Positions 26,122-35,050 of a DNA stretch of 53,052 nucleotides are shown one piece after another. The position numbers and the translations under genes are program-made. The first letter of the stretch is position 1, and every line of letters begins with the position of its first letter. A model generated the notes under the pieces. That model had not been told where the DNA came from. It ran no database searches and was given only the letters and a program-made list of their open reading frames with translations. This DNA is from Cytophagaceae bacterium (GTDB lineage: Bacteria > Bacteroidota > Bacteroidia > Cytophagales > Flexibacteraceae). The stretch lies in assembly GCA_027485575.1 (NCBI GenBank), contig JAIXQU010000079.1:1-53052 (forward strand), in the 5' to 3' direction.

Positions 26122-26916
26122 ATGTCAATTTTAGAAGTTGTAATTCTGGCCATAGTTGAAGGCATTACAGAGTTTTTGCCTATATCATCAACCGGGCATA
26201 TGATCATTACCTCGACTCTCCTTGGAATCCAACAGGAACCATTCGTTAAAGTTTTTGAGGTTTGTATTCAGTTTGGGGCAATTCTTGCCGTGGTTGTTTT
26301 GTATTTCAAACGATTTTTTAAAGACCTGAAATTCTACAAAACCTTGATTGTAGGCTTTATACCTACCGGAGTGTTGGGCCTTTTATTGAAAAAGAAGATT
26401 GACATGTTGCTTGAAAATGTGGGTGTTGTTGCCGTTTCTCTTTTATTGGGAGGCATTGTTTTGATTTTTATTGACAAGTATTTTTCAAGCGATGAAAAGG
26501 ATGATAAGACTGAAGTGGATTACAAAACCGCATTTTGGATTGGTTTCATTCAATCCATTTCCATGATTCCTGGCGTGAGCAGATCTGCGGCCACAATTAT
26601 TGGAGGTCTTACCCAAAAGCTGACAAGAAAAACAGCTGCCGAATTTTCCTTTTTTCTGGCGGTCCCTACCATGTTTGCCGCCACGGCAAAAAGCCTTTTA
26701 GATGAAAGGGAATTGATTATGAATTCTTTGGACCAAGTATGGCTTTTGGCTTTAGGAAATGTGATTGCTTTTATTGTTGCCTATTTTGCAATGAATGGTT
26801 TTGTCAACTACCTGAACAAAAATGGATTTAAAGTTTTTGGTTACTATCGTATCGCCTTAGGACTAACCATTCTGGTATTGCTCTTTTTGGGTGTACCGCT
26901 AAAAATTGTAGATTAA
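26122..26916 (+). CDS. uppP: Undecaprenyl-diphosphatase
   Basis: UppP (BacA), which dephosphorylates undecaprenyl diphosphate so that the lipid carrier can be reused for peptidoglycan and surface glycans; inner membrane, about eight helices. 264 residues, the usual length. Both active-site motifs are intact: [15 protein letters not shown] (13-27) and [13 protein letters not shown] (150-162). A third typical region, [12 protein letters not shown], follows. It is 11 bp downstream of the polytopic membrane gene and 22 bp upstream of truB, so the three probably form one transcript. Confidence 0.98.
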   Translation: MSILEVVILAIVEGITEFLPISSTGHMIITSTLLGIQQEPFVKVFEVCIQFGAILAVVVLYFKRFFKDLKFYKTLIVGFIPTGVLGLLLKKKIDMLLENVGVVAVSLLLGGIVLIFIDKYFSSDEKDDKTEVDYKTAFWIGFIQSISMIPGVSRSAATIIGGLTQKLTRKTAAEFSFFLAVPTMFAATAKSLLDERELIMNSLDQVWLLALGNVIAFIVAYFAMNGFVNYLNKNGFKVFGYYRIALGLTILVLLFLGVPLKIVD

Positions 26917-26938
26917 AAATTTCAAACACGAAAACACA

Positions 26939-27646
26939 ATGGCAATAGAGATTGAGGATGGATTCATTTTTTTATTGGATAAGGCCCTGCATTGGACCTC
27001 ATTTGATGTAGTAAAAAAAATCAGAAACACCCTGAAAGATAAAAAAGTGGGTCATGCAGGCACTTTAGACCCACTGGCTTCTGGTCTGGTAATTGTTTGC
27101 ACCGGGAAAGGAACCAAAAAAATTGAGGGCTTAATGGGCGTTGACAAGGAGTACACCGGAACCATTGGCCTGGGTTTTACCACACCAAGTTACGATTTGG
27201 AAACAGAAGCCAACGCCACCTTTCCAACCGACCATATCACAATTGAATTGATATTTGAAACTGCAAAAAGCTTTTTGGGTCCACAAATGCAAATTCCACC
27301 CATGTTTTCTGCTTTAAAAGTGGATGGAAAAAAATTGTATGACCTTGCCCGAAAAGGCCTGGAAATCAAAATTGAATCCAGACCCATTGAAATCAAAGAA
27401 TTTGAAATCACCGGAATCCGAATGCCTTATGTAGACTTTCGGGTGGTGGTTACCAAGGGGACTTATATCCGAAGTCTGGCATATGATTTTGGAATGGCCT
27501 GTGGGAGTGGTGGCCATTTGGCAGGTTTAAGAAGAACCAGAGTTGGGGATTTTCACATTGAAGAAGCCCAAACCATAGAACAATGGATGGACTGGTGGAG
27601 AGAAAGAAAAGCCCTGCAACTGGAAATGCCGCAAAGCCTGGATTAG
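26939..27646 (+). CDS. truB: tRNA pseudouridine(55) synthase
   Basis: TruB makes pseudouridine 55 in the T loop of tRNAs. 235 residues, the short bacterial form. The catalytic Asp44 is in GHAGTLDPLASGL; other landmarks are DKEYTGTIGLGFTTPSYD (about 63-80), PPMFSALKVDGKKLYDLARKG and GTYIRSLAYDFG. The gene ends convergently with the UGM-like gene: their last four bases overlap (27643-27646), so no separate terminator fits between them. The uppP-truB order is common in this phylum. Confidence 0.98.
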   Translation: MAIEIEDGFIFLLDKALHWTSFDVVKKIRNTLKDKKVGHAGTLDPLASGLVIVCTGKGTKKIEGLMGVDKEYTGTIGLGFTTPSYDLETEANATFPTDHITIELIFETAKSFLGPQMQIPPMFSALKVDGKKLYDLARKGLEIKIESRPIEIKEFEITGIRMPYVDFRVVVTKGTYIRSLAYDFGMACGSGGHLAGLRRTRVGDFHIEEAQTIEQWMDWWRERKALQLEMPQSLD

Positions 27647-28893
27647 GAAATTTCCCGTTCCAATAGCATGGCTGCTTCTATGGCTTTGTCCATATTGTAG
27701 TACTCCCATTCGGCAAATCGGCCCAGTAGAAATATCTGCTCCTTTTTCAGAATTTCCCTGGATTCATTTATCAATTCTTTTGACCCGCTGGAATGCAAAA
27801 TATAGGAGTTTGGCTCATGGTTGAACCCCAATGGAGTGAGATTTCCCGGCAGCTTTTTAATCTGGTCACTCATAAATTCAAAAGAGTAGTTCCCGGAAAA
27901 CTCTACGACGCAGGTTTGCCTATTGGAACCTCTGCTGTTGGTTTCAGCAAAATTGCCGGTATAAATAATCCGATGTGCTTTTACATCCGGGTCGGGCAGA
28001 TAAAGCCATGAAATATCGCCTGGATCTGTTTCGCAAAAAATATTGGAAGTGCCATTGGAAGGGAGATTTTTCAGAGATTTCGGGAGATTTTCTCCGACTC
28101 CTGTTTCAGATAAAATCGCACCGATTTTCCGGATATCTCCGGTATAAATCAGAGTATCAAAAGGACCACTGCCGCTTAACCAGAATTTGCCTTCCCTTTT
28201 TTGAATATGGCTTATTTCTGCATTGTAATGAATTTTCAATCCTTCAGCAAGCCGATTGGCGATGAACTGAGAACCATTTTCTTTGGCATAATAAAAGGTG
28301 GAATGCACCATTTCTGTTTCCTCCTGAAGCACAATATTGCTCAGCAACATCTCTTTCAGATTTGGCATAGGCAATTTGCCTTCCAGCCAATGCAAGGGAA
28401 TATTGGTTAAATCGGTGTTCCAGATTTTCTCATTGTAAGGCTTGAAATAAAGCTCATAAAGAGTGGAACCGAAATTTGATTTCAGAAATTCTGCAAAATT
28501 GGAATAGGAAAAAGGGTCTTTGGGCTGATAATCATTTGAAAGAAAGTCATCCAGAATTTTTGACACCAAACCTTTGTCCAATTGATGTAAAAAGTTTTCC
28601 AACGGATAGCCAATGACCTTTCCATTGAGTAAAATCCTGGCATTTCTTTTGGCCTTGATAAACTCTTTGTCTCTGTCAAAAAAATTCCAGAACCAATCCA
28701 AAACTGCCTGATTTCTGGAATTAAACACATGCCCTCCAACCTTGTGAAACAAATTGTCATTGATCCTGTCACATTTTACCAGGCCACCCGGCTTGGAGGC
28801 TTTATCAAAGATTTCAACCTGATGTTTTTTGCCAAGTATCTGGCCTGCAGCTAAACCTGAAATTCCAGCACCAATAATTGCGATTTTAGCCAT
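27643..28893 (-). CDS. FAD-dependent oxidoreductase, UDP-galactopyranose-mutase-like
   Basis: 416-residue flavoprotein. The N-terminal dinucleotide-binding motif is AIIGAGISGLAAG (5-17), followed by the acidic FDKASKPGG, then a conserved HKVGGHVFN. The central region FKPYNEKIWNTDLTNIPLHW resembles the K-Y-x-x-K-I-W-G segment of UDP-galactopyranose mutase and the related NAD(P)-binding/protoporphyrinogen-oxidase-like proteins found in glycan loci. The C-terminus has LLGRFAEWEYYNMDKAIEAA, which closes the FAD site in this superfamily. It starts directly at the base after the GT2 stop, so the two are co-translated and probably act on the same glycan. Whether it is a true mutase (galactofuranose formation) or a sister oxidoreductase cannot be settled by eye. 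Confidence 0.72.
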   Translation of the reverse strand: MAKIAIIGAGISGLAAGQILGKKHQVEIFDKASKPGGLVKCDRINDNLFHKVGGHVFNSRNQAVLDWFWNFFDRDKEFIKAKRNARILLNGKVIGYPLENFLHQLDKGLVSKILDDFLSNDYQPKDPFSYSNFAEFLKSNFGSTLYELYFKPYNEKIWNTDLTNIPLHWLEGKLPMPNLKEMLLSNIVLQEETEMVHSTFYYAKENGSQFIANRLAEGLKIHYNAEISHIQKREGKFWLSGSGPFDTLIYTGDIRKIGAILSETGVGENLPKSLKNLPSNGTSNIFCETDPGDISWLYLPDPDVKAHRIIYTGNFAETNSRGSNRQTCVVEFSGNYSFEFMSDQIKKLPGNLTPLGFNHEPNSYILHSSGSKELINESREILKKEQIFLLGRFAEWEYYNMDKAIEAAMLLEREIS

Positions 28894-29856
28894 TTAAAGT
28901 GTTTTTATCAATTTTTGAAATATCTCTTTTGATCCATTCGGACCATGCATTGGTTCCCACAAAGTGCCGGTGGCATTCCTCATTCTGTTGTTGTAAATGC
29001 GGTAAATGGTTTCAAATACAAAATCCATTGGGGAAACAAATCCTGAATACCGCCTTTTGTCAACCCCCTGTTTTTCTAAAAATTTATAGTTCTGGGCCAT
29101 CCGGCCTTTGAACAAAATCTTACTGAAAAAATCAGCATTAGATTCAGGCAAAAGACTTCTTATTTCGGAAAGGACCTCCATTTTATCCTGTGCCCTTGCC
29201 ATGTTATGTGTCTGGTGGTCTGTACTTTGCTGCCCGTGCTGCCGATAGATTACCGTCTCTTCAGGCACGAAAACACATTTTGGATCCAAAAGACTAAGTT
29301 TGAAAAGATATAAGTAATCCTCATGGGTAATGAGCTGCTCATTCCAGGGCAACCCTTTGTCAATGAAGTCTTTCCGAAACAAACATGCCTGGGTTAGAAT
29401 ATTCCATCCACGAAGCATCCATTCAGTCAAAGAATGAGCGTTATCAAATCCTTCCCATTGCATGATCACATCTTTCTGCAACCATCCTGTATCTGTCTCT
29501 GTAGCCTGAACATAAGGTCCATAGGCCATGTCAGCGCCTGAAGACTCAAGTGCATCAAACTGTTTTTCAATTTTTTGAGGGGTAAGCAAATCATCAGAAT
29601 CAAAAAACTGAATGTATTTGCCCGTTGCGACTGAAAGCCCAAGATTTCTTGCAGCTCCCGGACCTTTTCCCTTATTGTTTAGAAAAATACAGTCCGTTAT
29701 GTAATCGAAGATCACCAATTGAATCCCATCGGTAGAATGGTCATCAACTACAATGATTTCTTCCGGTTTTTTACTTTGAGCCAGCAGATTATCAAGCGTT
29801 TTTCTTAATAATTCAGCCCTGTTTTTAACTGGAATAATTACTGAAACTCCACCCAC
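28894..29856 (-). CDS. Family 2 glycosyltransferase
   Basis: 320-residue GT-A glycosyltransferase. Landmarks: VSVIIPVKNRAELL (4-17), IIVVDDHSTDG (34-44), the metal-binding YIQFFDSDDLLTPQK (DSDD at 86-89), and HEDYLYLFKLSLL (the catalytic-base region). The start codon is GTG (29856); no ATG is nearer. It begins 6 bp after lolD and ends flush against the UGM-like gene. Together with that gene it suggests a step adding an unusual hexose, but donor and acceptor are unknown. Confidence 0.87.
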   Translation of the reverse strand: MGGVSVIIPVKNRAELLRKTLDNLLAQSKKPEEIIVVDDHSTDGIQLVIFDYITDCIFLNNKGKGPGAARNLGLSVATGKYIQFFDSDDLLTPQKIEKQFDALESSGADMAYGPYVQATETDTGWLQKDVIMQWEGFDNAHSLTEWMLRGWNILTQACLFRKDFIDKGLPWNEQLITHEDYLYLFKLSLLDPKCVFVPEETVIYRQHGQQSTDHQTHNMARAQDKMEVLSEIRSLLPESNADFFSKILFKGRMAQNYKFLEKQGVDKRRYSGFVSPMDFVFETIYRIYNNRMRNATGTLWEPMHGPNGSKEIFQKLIKTL

Positions 29857-29862
29857 TTTTCC

Positions 29863-30534
29863 TTAAATTATTTTGGATTTATCGGTAAGCAAACCGTCTT
29901 TCATTTCAAGAACCCTGTCAGCCAGATCAGATAAGGCTGAATTGTGGGTCACTATCACAAAGGTTTGATTGAGTTCTTTTTTTAATTCTAAAAAGACTTT
30001 GTGAAGCTCATTAGCATTTTGACTGTCGAGATTTCCAGTAGGCTCATCAGCCAAAACAATTCCCGGCTGGTTCATCAATGCCCTTGCTACGGAGGCCCTT
30101 TGCTGTTCACCACCTGAAAGTTCTGTGGGTTTGTGATGCAACCTGCTACCGAGCCCCATTCTTTCCAGCAATTCAGTTGCCCTGTTTTTTACTTCAGAAT
30201 TAGACTTTCCAGCAATCCAACCTGGAAATGAAACATTTTCCAAGGCTGTAAACTCAGGCAAAAGATGATGAAACTGGAAAACAAAACCAATGTTTTTATT
30301 CCTGAATGCAGCCAAACCTTTGGAATCTAAACCAGCCGGACTTTTACCCAGGATCTCTAATGACCCGGAATCTGCCTTGTCCAAAGTACCCAAAATCTGC
30401 AAAAGGGTGCTCTTTCCTGCACCAGAAGGCCCGATAATGGCTACCAATTCTCCCCGATCTATCTCAATATCCACTGATTTTAAAATCTGGAGTGCTCCAT
30501 ATTTTTTTGCCAGCTGTTTTCCTACTAGAACCAT
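29863..30534 (-). CDS. lolD: Lipoprotein-releasing ABC transporter ATPase LolD-like
   Basis: 223-residue ATP-binding subunit of the MacB/LolD group; LolD powers release of lipoproteins from the inner membrane towards the outer membrane with LolC/E-type permeases. Walker A GPSGAGKS (35-42), Q loop FQFHHLLPEF (87-96, the 'F-Q-x-H-x-L-L-P' typical of LolD), signature LSGGEQQR (139-146), Walker B IVLADEP (159-165) with TGNLD. I chose ATG 30534 (MVLVGKQL); a TTG three codons upstream exists. No permease gene is adjacent, which is common in this phylum because lolC/E-like genes lie elsewhere. Upstream are 168 bp of AT-rich DNA before thiL. Confidence 0.88.
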   Translation of the reverse strand: MVLVGKQLAKKYGALQILKSVDIEIDRGELVAIIGPSGAGKSTLLQILGTLDKADSGSLEILGKSPAGLDSKGLAAFRNKNIGFVFQFHHLLPEFTALENVSFPGWIAGKSNSEVKNRATELLERMGLGSRLHHKPTELSGGEQQRASVARALMNQPGIVLADEPTGNLDSQNANELHKVFLELKKELNQTFVIVTHNSALSDLADRVLEMKDGLLTDKSKII

Positions 30535-30702
30535 GAACGGCAAAAATAGGAAGCTATTCCGAAATAAAATTTCGTTATTTTATTTAAAAGGGACTTGTTG
30601 GAGACTTTAATAAAAATTCTGCGAACTCCCTTTCAGCATTTTCATTCCAAAAAGCTTCAAATCCAAAAAACCTGAAAACAGATAGAACATTAGGATTTCT
30701 GC

Positions 30703-31737
30703 CTAAAAATGAGTCCAGCCCTGGGCAGTAATTTCAATAACCTGGTCACTTCTTAAAACCAGTTTTTTTCCGGATGCTGCTTCCCGAATGACGCCGATAA
30801 TGCTCACATCTTCCATTTTTTTTACTTTCTCAAAATCAGATTGAGGAACCGTAAACAACAATTCGTAATCCTCACCTCCATTCAAAGCACAGGTAATGGG
30901 AGAAAGACCGAAGTCGCTGGCTGCCAATCGGGTTAAGTTCTCAATGGGAAGTTTATCCTCAAAAATCTGTATGCCCACATTACTGCTTTTTGCAATGTGT
31001 AAAAGCTCTGAAGCAAGTCCATCTGAAATGTCAATCATGGCATTTGGAACGACGCCGATTTCCGCCAGTTCATGAACGATATCTGTTCTTGCTTCGGCTT
31101 TCAACTGCCTCTGAATCAAATAGGCATGGTCTTCTTTTAACTCCGGCTGCATATCCGGATCGACTTCAAAAACCTTTTTTTCACGACTTAAAATCTGGAG
31201 ACCCATGTAGGCTGCACCCAAATCGCCACTTACACAAATGAGATCCCCAACTTTCGCACCGGATCTCTTCACAATTTTTTCCGGAACCTGGCTGCCCAAA
31301 GCTGTAATTGAAATAATTAGTCCAGCCCTTGAAGTAGTTGTATCCCCTCCTACCAAATCCACATTGTATTCTTTGCAGGCCTGGTTGATTCCCAAGTAAA
31401 GGGCATCAATGGCTTCTATCGAAAACCGATTGCTTAAGGCCAAAGAGATCACAATTTGTCTCGGAATGGCGTTCATTGCCGCGATGTCAGAAAGATTGAC
31501 CGCCACCGCTTTGTAGCCCAATAAATGCAAAGGTGTAAAGCCCAGATCAAAATGAATTCCCTCAGCCAACATATCTGTGGAAACCAATAGCTGCTCACCT
31601 TGAGGTATTTCCAGAACTGCTGCATCATCTCCGATTCCAAGTTGGGTCCCTGATTGATAATGAACGGTTTGGGCTGAAATCCTTTCGATTAAGCCAAACT
31701 CACCAATGGTGGAAAGTTCTGTTCGTTTTTCTGACAT
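30703..31737 (-). CDS. thiL: Thiamine-monophosphate kinase
   Basis: ThiL phosphorylates thiamine monophosphate to thiamine diphosphate, the cofactor needed by, among others, the E1 dehydrogenase encoded just upstream. Landmarks: GEFGLIERI, GIGDDAAVLE (Mg-ATP aspartates), STDMLAEGIHFD, the conserved VNLSDIAAMNA, VGGDTTTS, MIDISDGLASELLHI and NGGEDYELLFTVP, with the usual ending ITAQGW. I chose ATG 31737 (344 residues); a TTG nine codons upstream (31764) would give a longer, atypical start. It is 103 bp downstream of the E1 gene on the same strand. No TPP riboswitch pattern was seen in that gap. Confidence 0.97.
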   Translation of the reverse strand: MSEKRTELSTIGEFGLIERISAQTVHYQSGTQLGIGDDAAVLEIPQGEQLLVSTDMLAEGIHFDLGFTPLHLLGYKAVAVNLSDIAAMNAIPRQIVISLALSNRFSIEAIDALYLGINQACKEYNVDLVGGDTTTSRAGLIISITALGSQVPEKIVKRSGAKVGDLICVSGDLGAAYMGLQILSREKKVFEVDPDMQPELKEDHAYLIQRQLKAEARTDIVHELAEIGVVPNAMIDISDGLASELLHIAKSSNVGIQIFEDKLPIENLTRLAASDFGLSPITCALNGGEDYELLFTVPQSDFEKVKKMEDVSIIGVIREAASGKKLVLRSDQVIEITAQGWTHF

Positions 31738-31840
31738 GTTTATTTTTTGATGAAAATCCGCCAAAGCTTTAATTTAAGATTCATTGAATCAACAGATTAA
31801 AGCCAGAAGGATATTTTTAAATGATTGAAAATTGATATTT

Positions 31841-33835
31841 CTAATAGGCCAGCAATGCTTTCAGCTTTTCACCAATTTTCTGAACAGGTAAAAATCCTTG
31901 TTCCAAGGTGGCAGCAAAAGGTATGGCAGTATCTAAAGACCCCAACCTAACAACCGGGGCATCCAAAAATTGAAATAGATCTTCAGAAATCCAGGCTGCA
32001 ATTTCTGCACCGATACCACCTGTGATGGTGTCTTCATGCAGCACCATTACCCGGTTGGTTTTCTTTACCGAAGCTGCAATGGACTCTTTATCATAAGGCA
32101 ACAAAGTTCTCAAATCAATGATTTCTACATCCAAACCAAGTTTTTCAACTTCGGCATTTGCCCAATGAACAGCCGCTCCGTATGTTACTATCGTTGCTTT
32201 TGATCCCGGTTTCACGATTCTGGCTTTCCCAAATGGAATGGTATAAAACTCGGTAGGCACCTTTGAACTCACAGACCGGTACATGGCTTTATGCTCGAAG
32301 AAGATGACCGGATTGGGATCTTCAAAAGACATATTGAGCAAACCTTTCGCATCAAATGGCGTAGATGGATAGGCTATTTTTAGCCCGGGCGTATGGAAAA
32401 ACCAGGCTTCATTGCTTTGGGAGTGAAATGGGCCGGCGGCAACACCTGCTCCGGTTGGCATTCTCACAACGACATCTGCATTTTGCTGCCAGCGGTAGTG
32501 ACTTTTTGCTAAATTATTGATAATCTGATTGAAACCACAGGTAACAAAATCTGCAAACTGCATTTCAACCATGGCTTTCATCCCTTTAATGGAAAGTCCA
32601 AGTCCGGTGCCGATAATGGCCGATTCACACAACGGCGTGTTGCGCACCCTTGCCTTACCAAATCTTGCAACAAAACCCTCTGTTGCCTTAAAAACTCCTC
32701 CATAATCTGCAATGTCCTGCCCCATCAAAACCAACTCCGGATGTCTTTCCATACTTTGGCCAAGACCTTCCTGAATGGCGTCAATCAGCCTTTTTTCTTC
32801 CCCTGAATTTCTATCAGGTTCACTTTGATCTTGCTGATAAGGCATATACATATCCGCCATTTCTTCCTCAACATCGGGCTGGGGCATTGGTTCAGCAAAA
32901 GCTTCTTCCAAACCCAATTCAATTTCTTTTTTTATGCCGGCCCTTATTTTCCTGATTTTTTCTTCTGATAAAATGCCGGTTTCCAGAAGCCAGTTTTCGA
33001 AATTTTCAACCGGATCTTTCTGTTTCCATTCCTCAAAAAGATGTGCTGGCACATATTTGGTTCCTGAAGCTTCTTCATGCCCCCGCATTCTGAATGTAAT
33101 GGCCTCCAGCAAAAGTGGCCTTGGATTTTCACGAAGGTCTGCGGCCCATTTTTTTACAGTATGGTAGACTTCCAGCAAATTATTACCATCCACTTTAACC
33201 ACATCTATTCCATATCCCGGACCTTTGTCGATGAAGTTTTTAAAACGGAATTGCTCATCAGAAGGTGTGCTCAAGCCATATCCATTGTTTTCAATCACAA
33301 AAATGACAGGTAGTTGCCAAACTGCTGCCACATTGATGGATTCATGAAAATCTCCTTCTGAAGAACCTCCATCACCAGAAAAAACAACCGTTACCTTTTT
33401 CTCCGCTTTGAGTTTGTGGGCAAGGGCAATGCCATCTGCAACTCCCATTTGCGGACCGAGATGAGAAATCATGCCTACAATGTGGTGGGGATTTGTGCCG
33501 AAGTGAAATGACCTGTCTCTTCCTTTTGTGAAGCCTCCTTTTTTTCCTTCCCATTGCTTAAACAATTGGGAAAGTGAAATGTCTCTACCTGTAAAAATTC
33601 CAAGATTCCTGTGCATGGGCAGAATGTATTCATCCTTTTCCAGGGCTTGAACCACCCCAACAGAAATCGCCTCCTGCCCTATTCCTGAAAACCATTTGCT
33701 GATTCTGTTTTGCCGAAGTAAAATCAACATTTTTTCCTCAATCATTCTGGGCTTTAACAAGTCCTGATACAAAGAGACAAGCTGTTTTTCTGATAGATCC
33801 TTTCTATCAAATTGCATGGATATGGTGCTGGTCAT
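31841..33835 (-). CDS. Fused alpha/beta E1 component of a 2-oxoacid (branched-chain type) dehydrogenase
   Basis: 664-residue fusion of the two E1 subunits of a thiamine-diphosphate-dependent 2-oxoacid dehydrogenase complex, which decarboxylates 2-oxo acids and passes the acyl group to E2. The alpha part (about 1-330) contains the ThDP motif GDG (154-156) to NN (183-184) in FSGDGGSSEGDFHESINVA...IENNGYG, and YILPMHRNLG. A short acidic linker (about 325-348) leads to the beta part (about 350-664) with LMGQDIADYGGVFKATEGF, NTPLCESAIIGTGLG, MPTGAGVAAGPFHSQSNEAW and VLHEDTITGGIGAEIA. Both halves look intact, so one chain forms the heterotetramer equivalent. Such fusions are frequent in Bacteroidota and usually labelled 2-oxoisovalerate or pyruvate dehydrogenase E1; substrate is not decided here. 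E2 and E3 genes are not in the window. Confidence 0.93.
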   Translation of the reverse strand: MTSTISMQFDRKDLSEKQLVSLYQDLLKPRMIEEKMLILLRQNRISKWFSGIGQEAISVGVVQALEKDEYILPMHRNLGIFTGRDISLSQLFKQWEGKKGGFTKGRDRSFHFGTNPHHIVGMISHLGPQMGVADGIALAHKLKAEKKVTVVFSGDGGSSEGDFHESINVAAVWQLPVIFVIENNGYGLSTPSDEQFRFKNFIDKGPGYGIDVVKVDGNNLLEVYHTVKKWAADLRENPRPLLLEAITFRMRGHEEASGTKYVPAHLFEEWKQKDPVENFENWLLETGILSEEKIRKIRAGIKKEIELGLEEAFAEPMPQPDVEEEMADMYMPYQQDQSEPDRNSGEEKRLIDAIQEGLGQSMERHPELVLMGQDIADYGGVFKATEGFVARFGKARVRNTPLCESAIIGTGLGLSIKGMKAMVEMQFADFVTCGFNQIINNLAKSHYRWQQNADVVVRMPTGAGVAAGPFHSQSNEAWFFHTPGLKIAYPSTPFDAKGLLNMSFEDPNPVIFFEHKAMYRSVSSKVPTEFYTIPFGKARIVKPGSKATIVTYGAAVHWANAEVEKLGLDVEIIDLRTLLPYDKESIAASVKKTNRVMVLHEDTITGGIGAEIAAWISEDLFQFLDAPVVRLGSLDTAIPFAATLEQGFLPVQKIGEKLKALLAY

Positions 33836-33978
33836 AAGGTGTAATCGAATTTCTCACCTGCCTGGCAGGAAGAATATTTTCTCTTTAAAACGCAATTAAT
33901 TTCTGGCTGCAAATCTGACAAAACAAAACCAGAGGGACAAAACTGTTTGCCAGTTTATTCATTAAGTCTTTACGGTTT

Positions 33979-34083
33979 TTAAAACCTTTGGGAAAGTCCA
34001 AAACCAAACTGTTTCATAGACAAGGCCTGGACGTGCATTTGGATTTCAACTTCAGGTAAAAATTTATCCGGAATCCTGTCCAT
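33979..34083 (-). CDS. Possible 34-residue small protein
   Basis: Within the 290-bp gap between the divergent E1 and outer-membrane genes, the minus strand is open from ATG 34083 to a TAA: MDRIPDKFLPEVEIQMHVQ followed by ALSMKQFGFGLSQRF. The amino-acid order and codon use look protein-like, but there is no clear ribosome-binding site and I know no homologue. It would precede the E1 gene on the same strand by 143 bp. A chance open frame is quite possible. The remainder of the gap shows only a short palindrome (CCTGCC-T-GGCAGG near 33860). Confidence 0.22.
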   Translation of the reverse strand: MDRIPDKFLPEVEIQMHVQALSMKQFGFGLSQRF

Positions 34084-34128
34084 AAATGATTAGTTAAGAT
34101 GGTTTTTTTCCTCTTAAAAGTTAAGATT

Positions 34129-35049
34129 ATGAAGAAAATCAGTTATATCCTGTTTCTATGCCTTTTTGCCAAGGCTGGAACAGGATTTGCCCAAACCGAT
34201 GTCGATGGTTTGATGATGGCCAAACGCAATTTATGCGGCGGGTTTATGTATGGATATTCTTCCTGGAATCAGTATTGGGAAGGAACCTTTTTAAGAAAAA
34301 ATGGCAACATCGGAACCGTATCGTCTCAAAGTGTAATGGCGATGGCCAACTACGGCATTACCAACAATTTGAACATCATTGCCATGGCGCCATGGATTTC
34401 TAACAAGGCTTCGGCTGGAACGCTAATTGGTCAATCAGGCATTCAGGATTTAACCTTGTTGTTGAAGTATCAATTTTTATCGAAAACAGTTTTTGGCATG
34501 GATGTGAGCATGTTGGCTTTGGGTGGTGGTTCTATTCCGCTTACAAATTATGTAGCAGATTACCTGCCCTTGTCGTTGGGAATGCATAGCAAAAATGCAT
34601 TTGGAAGGTTGATGATAGATGCCCAGAAAGGCCACTGGTATGGAACTGCATCTACCAACTATATGATAAGAAGTAATGTAACCATAGACCGGACAGCATA
34701 TTACACAACCGAAATGATTTACAGCAATCAGGTGGCATTGCCTGAAGTTTTTGGATACAACCTCAGGGCGGGCTGGAGAGATGGTGCAGATTTGGTTGCA
34801 GAAATTGTCTTCGATCAAATGAATACCCTTGGAGGATTTGATATCAGAAAAAACGATATGCCCTTTTTAAGCAATAAAATGGAAGCGAGCAGGTTGGGCG
34901 TAAATTTTAAATTGCCTGTTCCCAAAACCAATGGTTTGAGTGTGATGGCATCGGGCATGTTCACCCTTGCGGGTCGGAATATGGGAAAGGCAAATATGAT
35001 TTCGGGAGGATTGGTATATCAGGCTATGTTTAACAAAAAGGATAAATAA
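34129..35049 (+). CDS. Outer-membrane beta-barrel (transporter-like) protein
   Basis: 306 residues with a signal peptide from ATG 34129 (MKKISYILFLCLFAKAGTGFAQ); an in-frame ATG at 34099 would add ten residues that spoil the signal. The mature part consists of alternating amphipathic strands rich in Gly, Tyr, Trp and Met (GGFMYGYSSWNQYWEG, NLNIIAMAPWISN, LLLKYQFLSKT, HWYGTASTNYMIR, YNLRAGWRDGADLV, RLGVNFKLP) and resembles the 'transporter'/phenol-degradation MetA-like outer-membrane barrels. It is followed after a single base by the haloperoxidase-like lipoprotein gene, so the two are co-translated and may function together at the outer membrane, for example as a channel plus a surface or periplasmic enzyme. 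Substrate unknown. 'Met-Ala/Met-Gly' richness in the strands is notable. Confidence 0.72.
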   Translation: MKKISYILFLCLFAKAGTGFAQTDVDGLMMAKRNLCGGFMYGYSSWNQYWEGTFLRKNGNIGTVSSQSVMAMANYGITNNLNIIAMAPWISNKASAGTLIGQSGIQDLTLLLKYQFLSKTVFGMDVSMLALGGGSIPLTNYVADYLPLSLGMHSKNAFGRLMIDAQKGHWYGTASTNYMIRSNVTIDRTAYYTTEMIYSNQVALPEVFGYNLRAGWRDGADLVAEIVFDQMNTLGGFDIRKNDMPFLSNKMEASRLGVNFKLPVPKTNGLSVMASGMFTLAGRNMGKANMISGGLVYQAMFNKKDK

Positions 35050-35050
35050 A

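Noticed and set aside
31738-31840. TPP riboswitch before thiL
   Set aside because: The gap is short and the conserved TPP-box sequences (for example CTGAGA) are absent.
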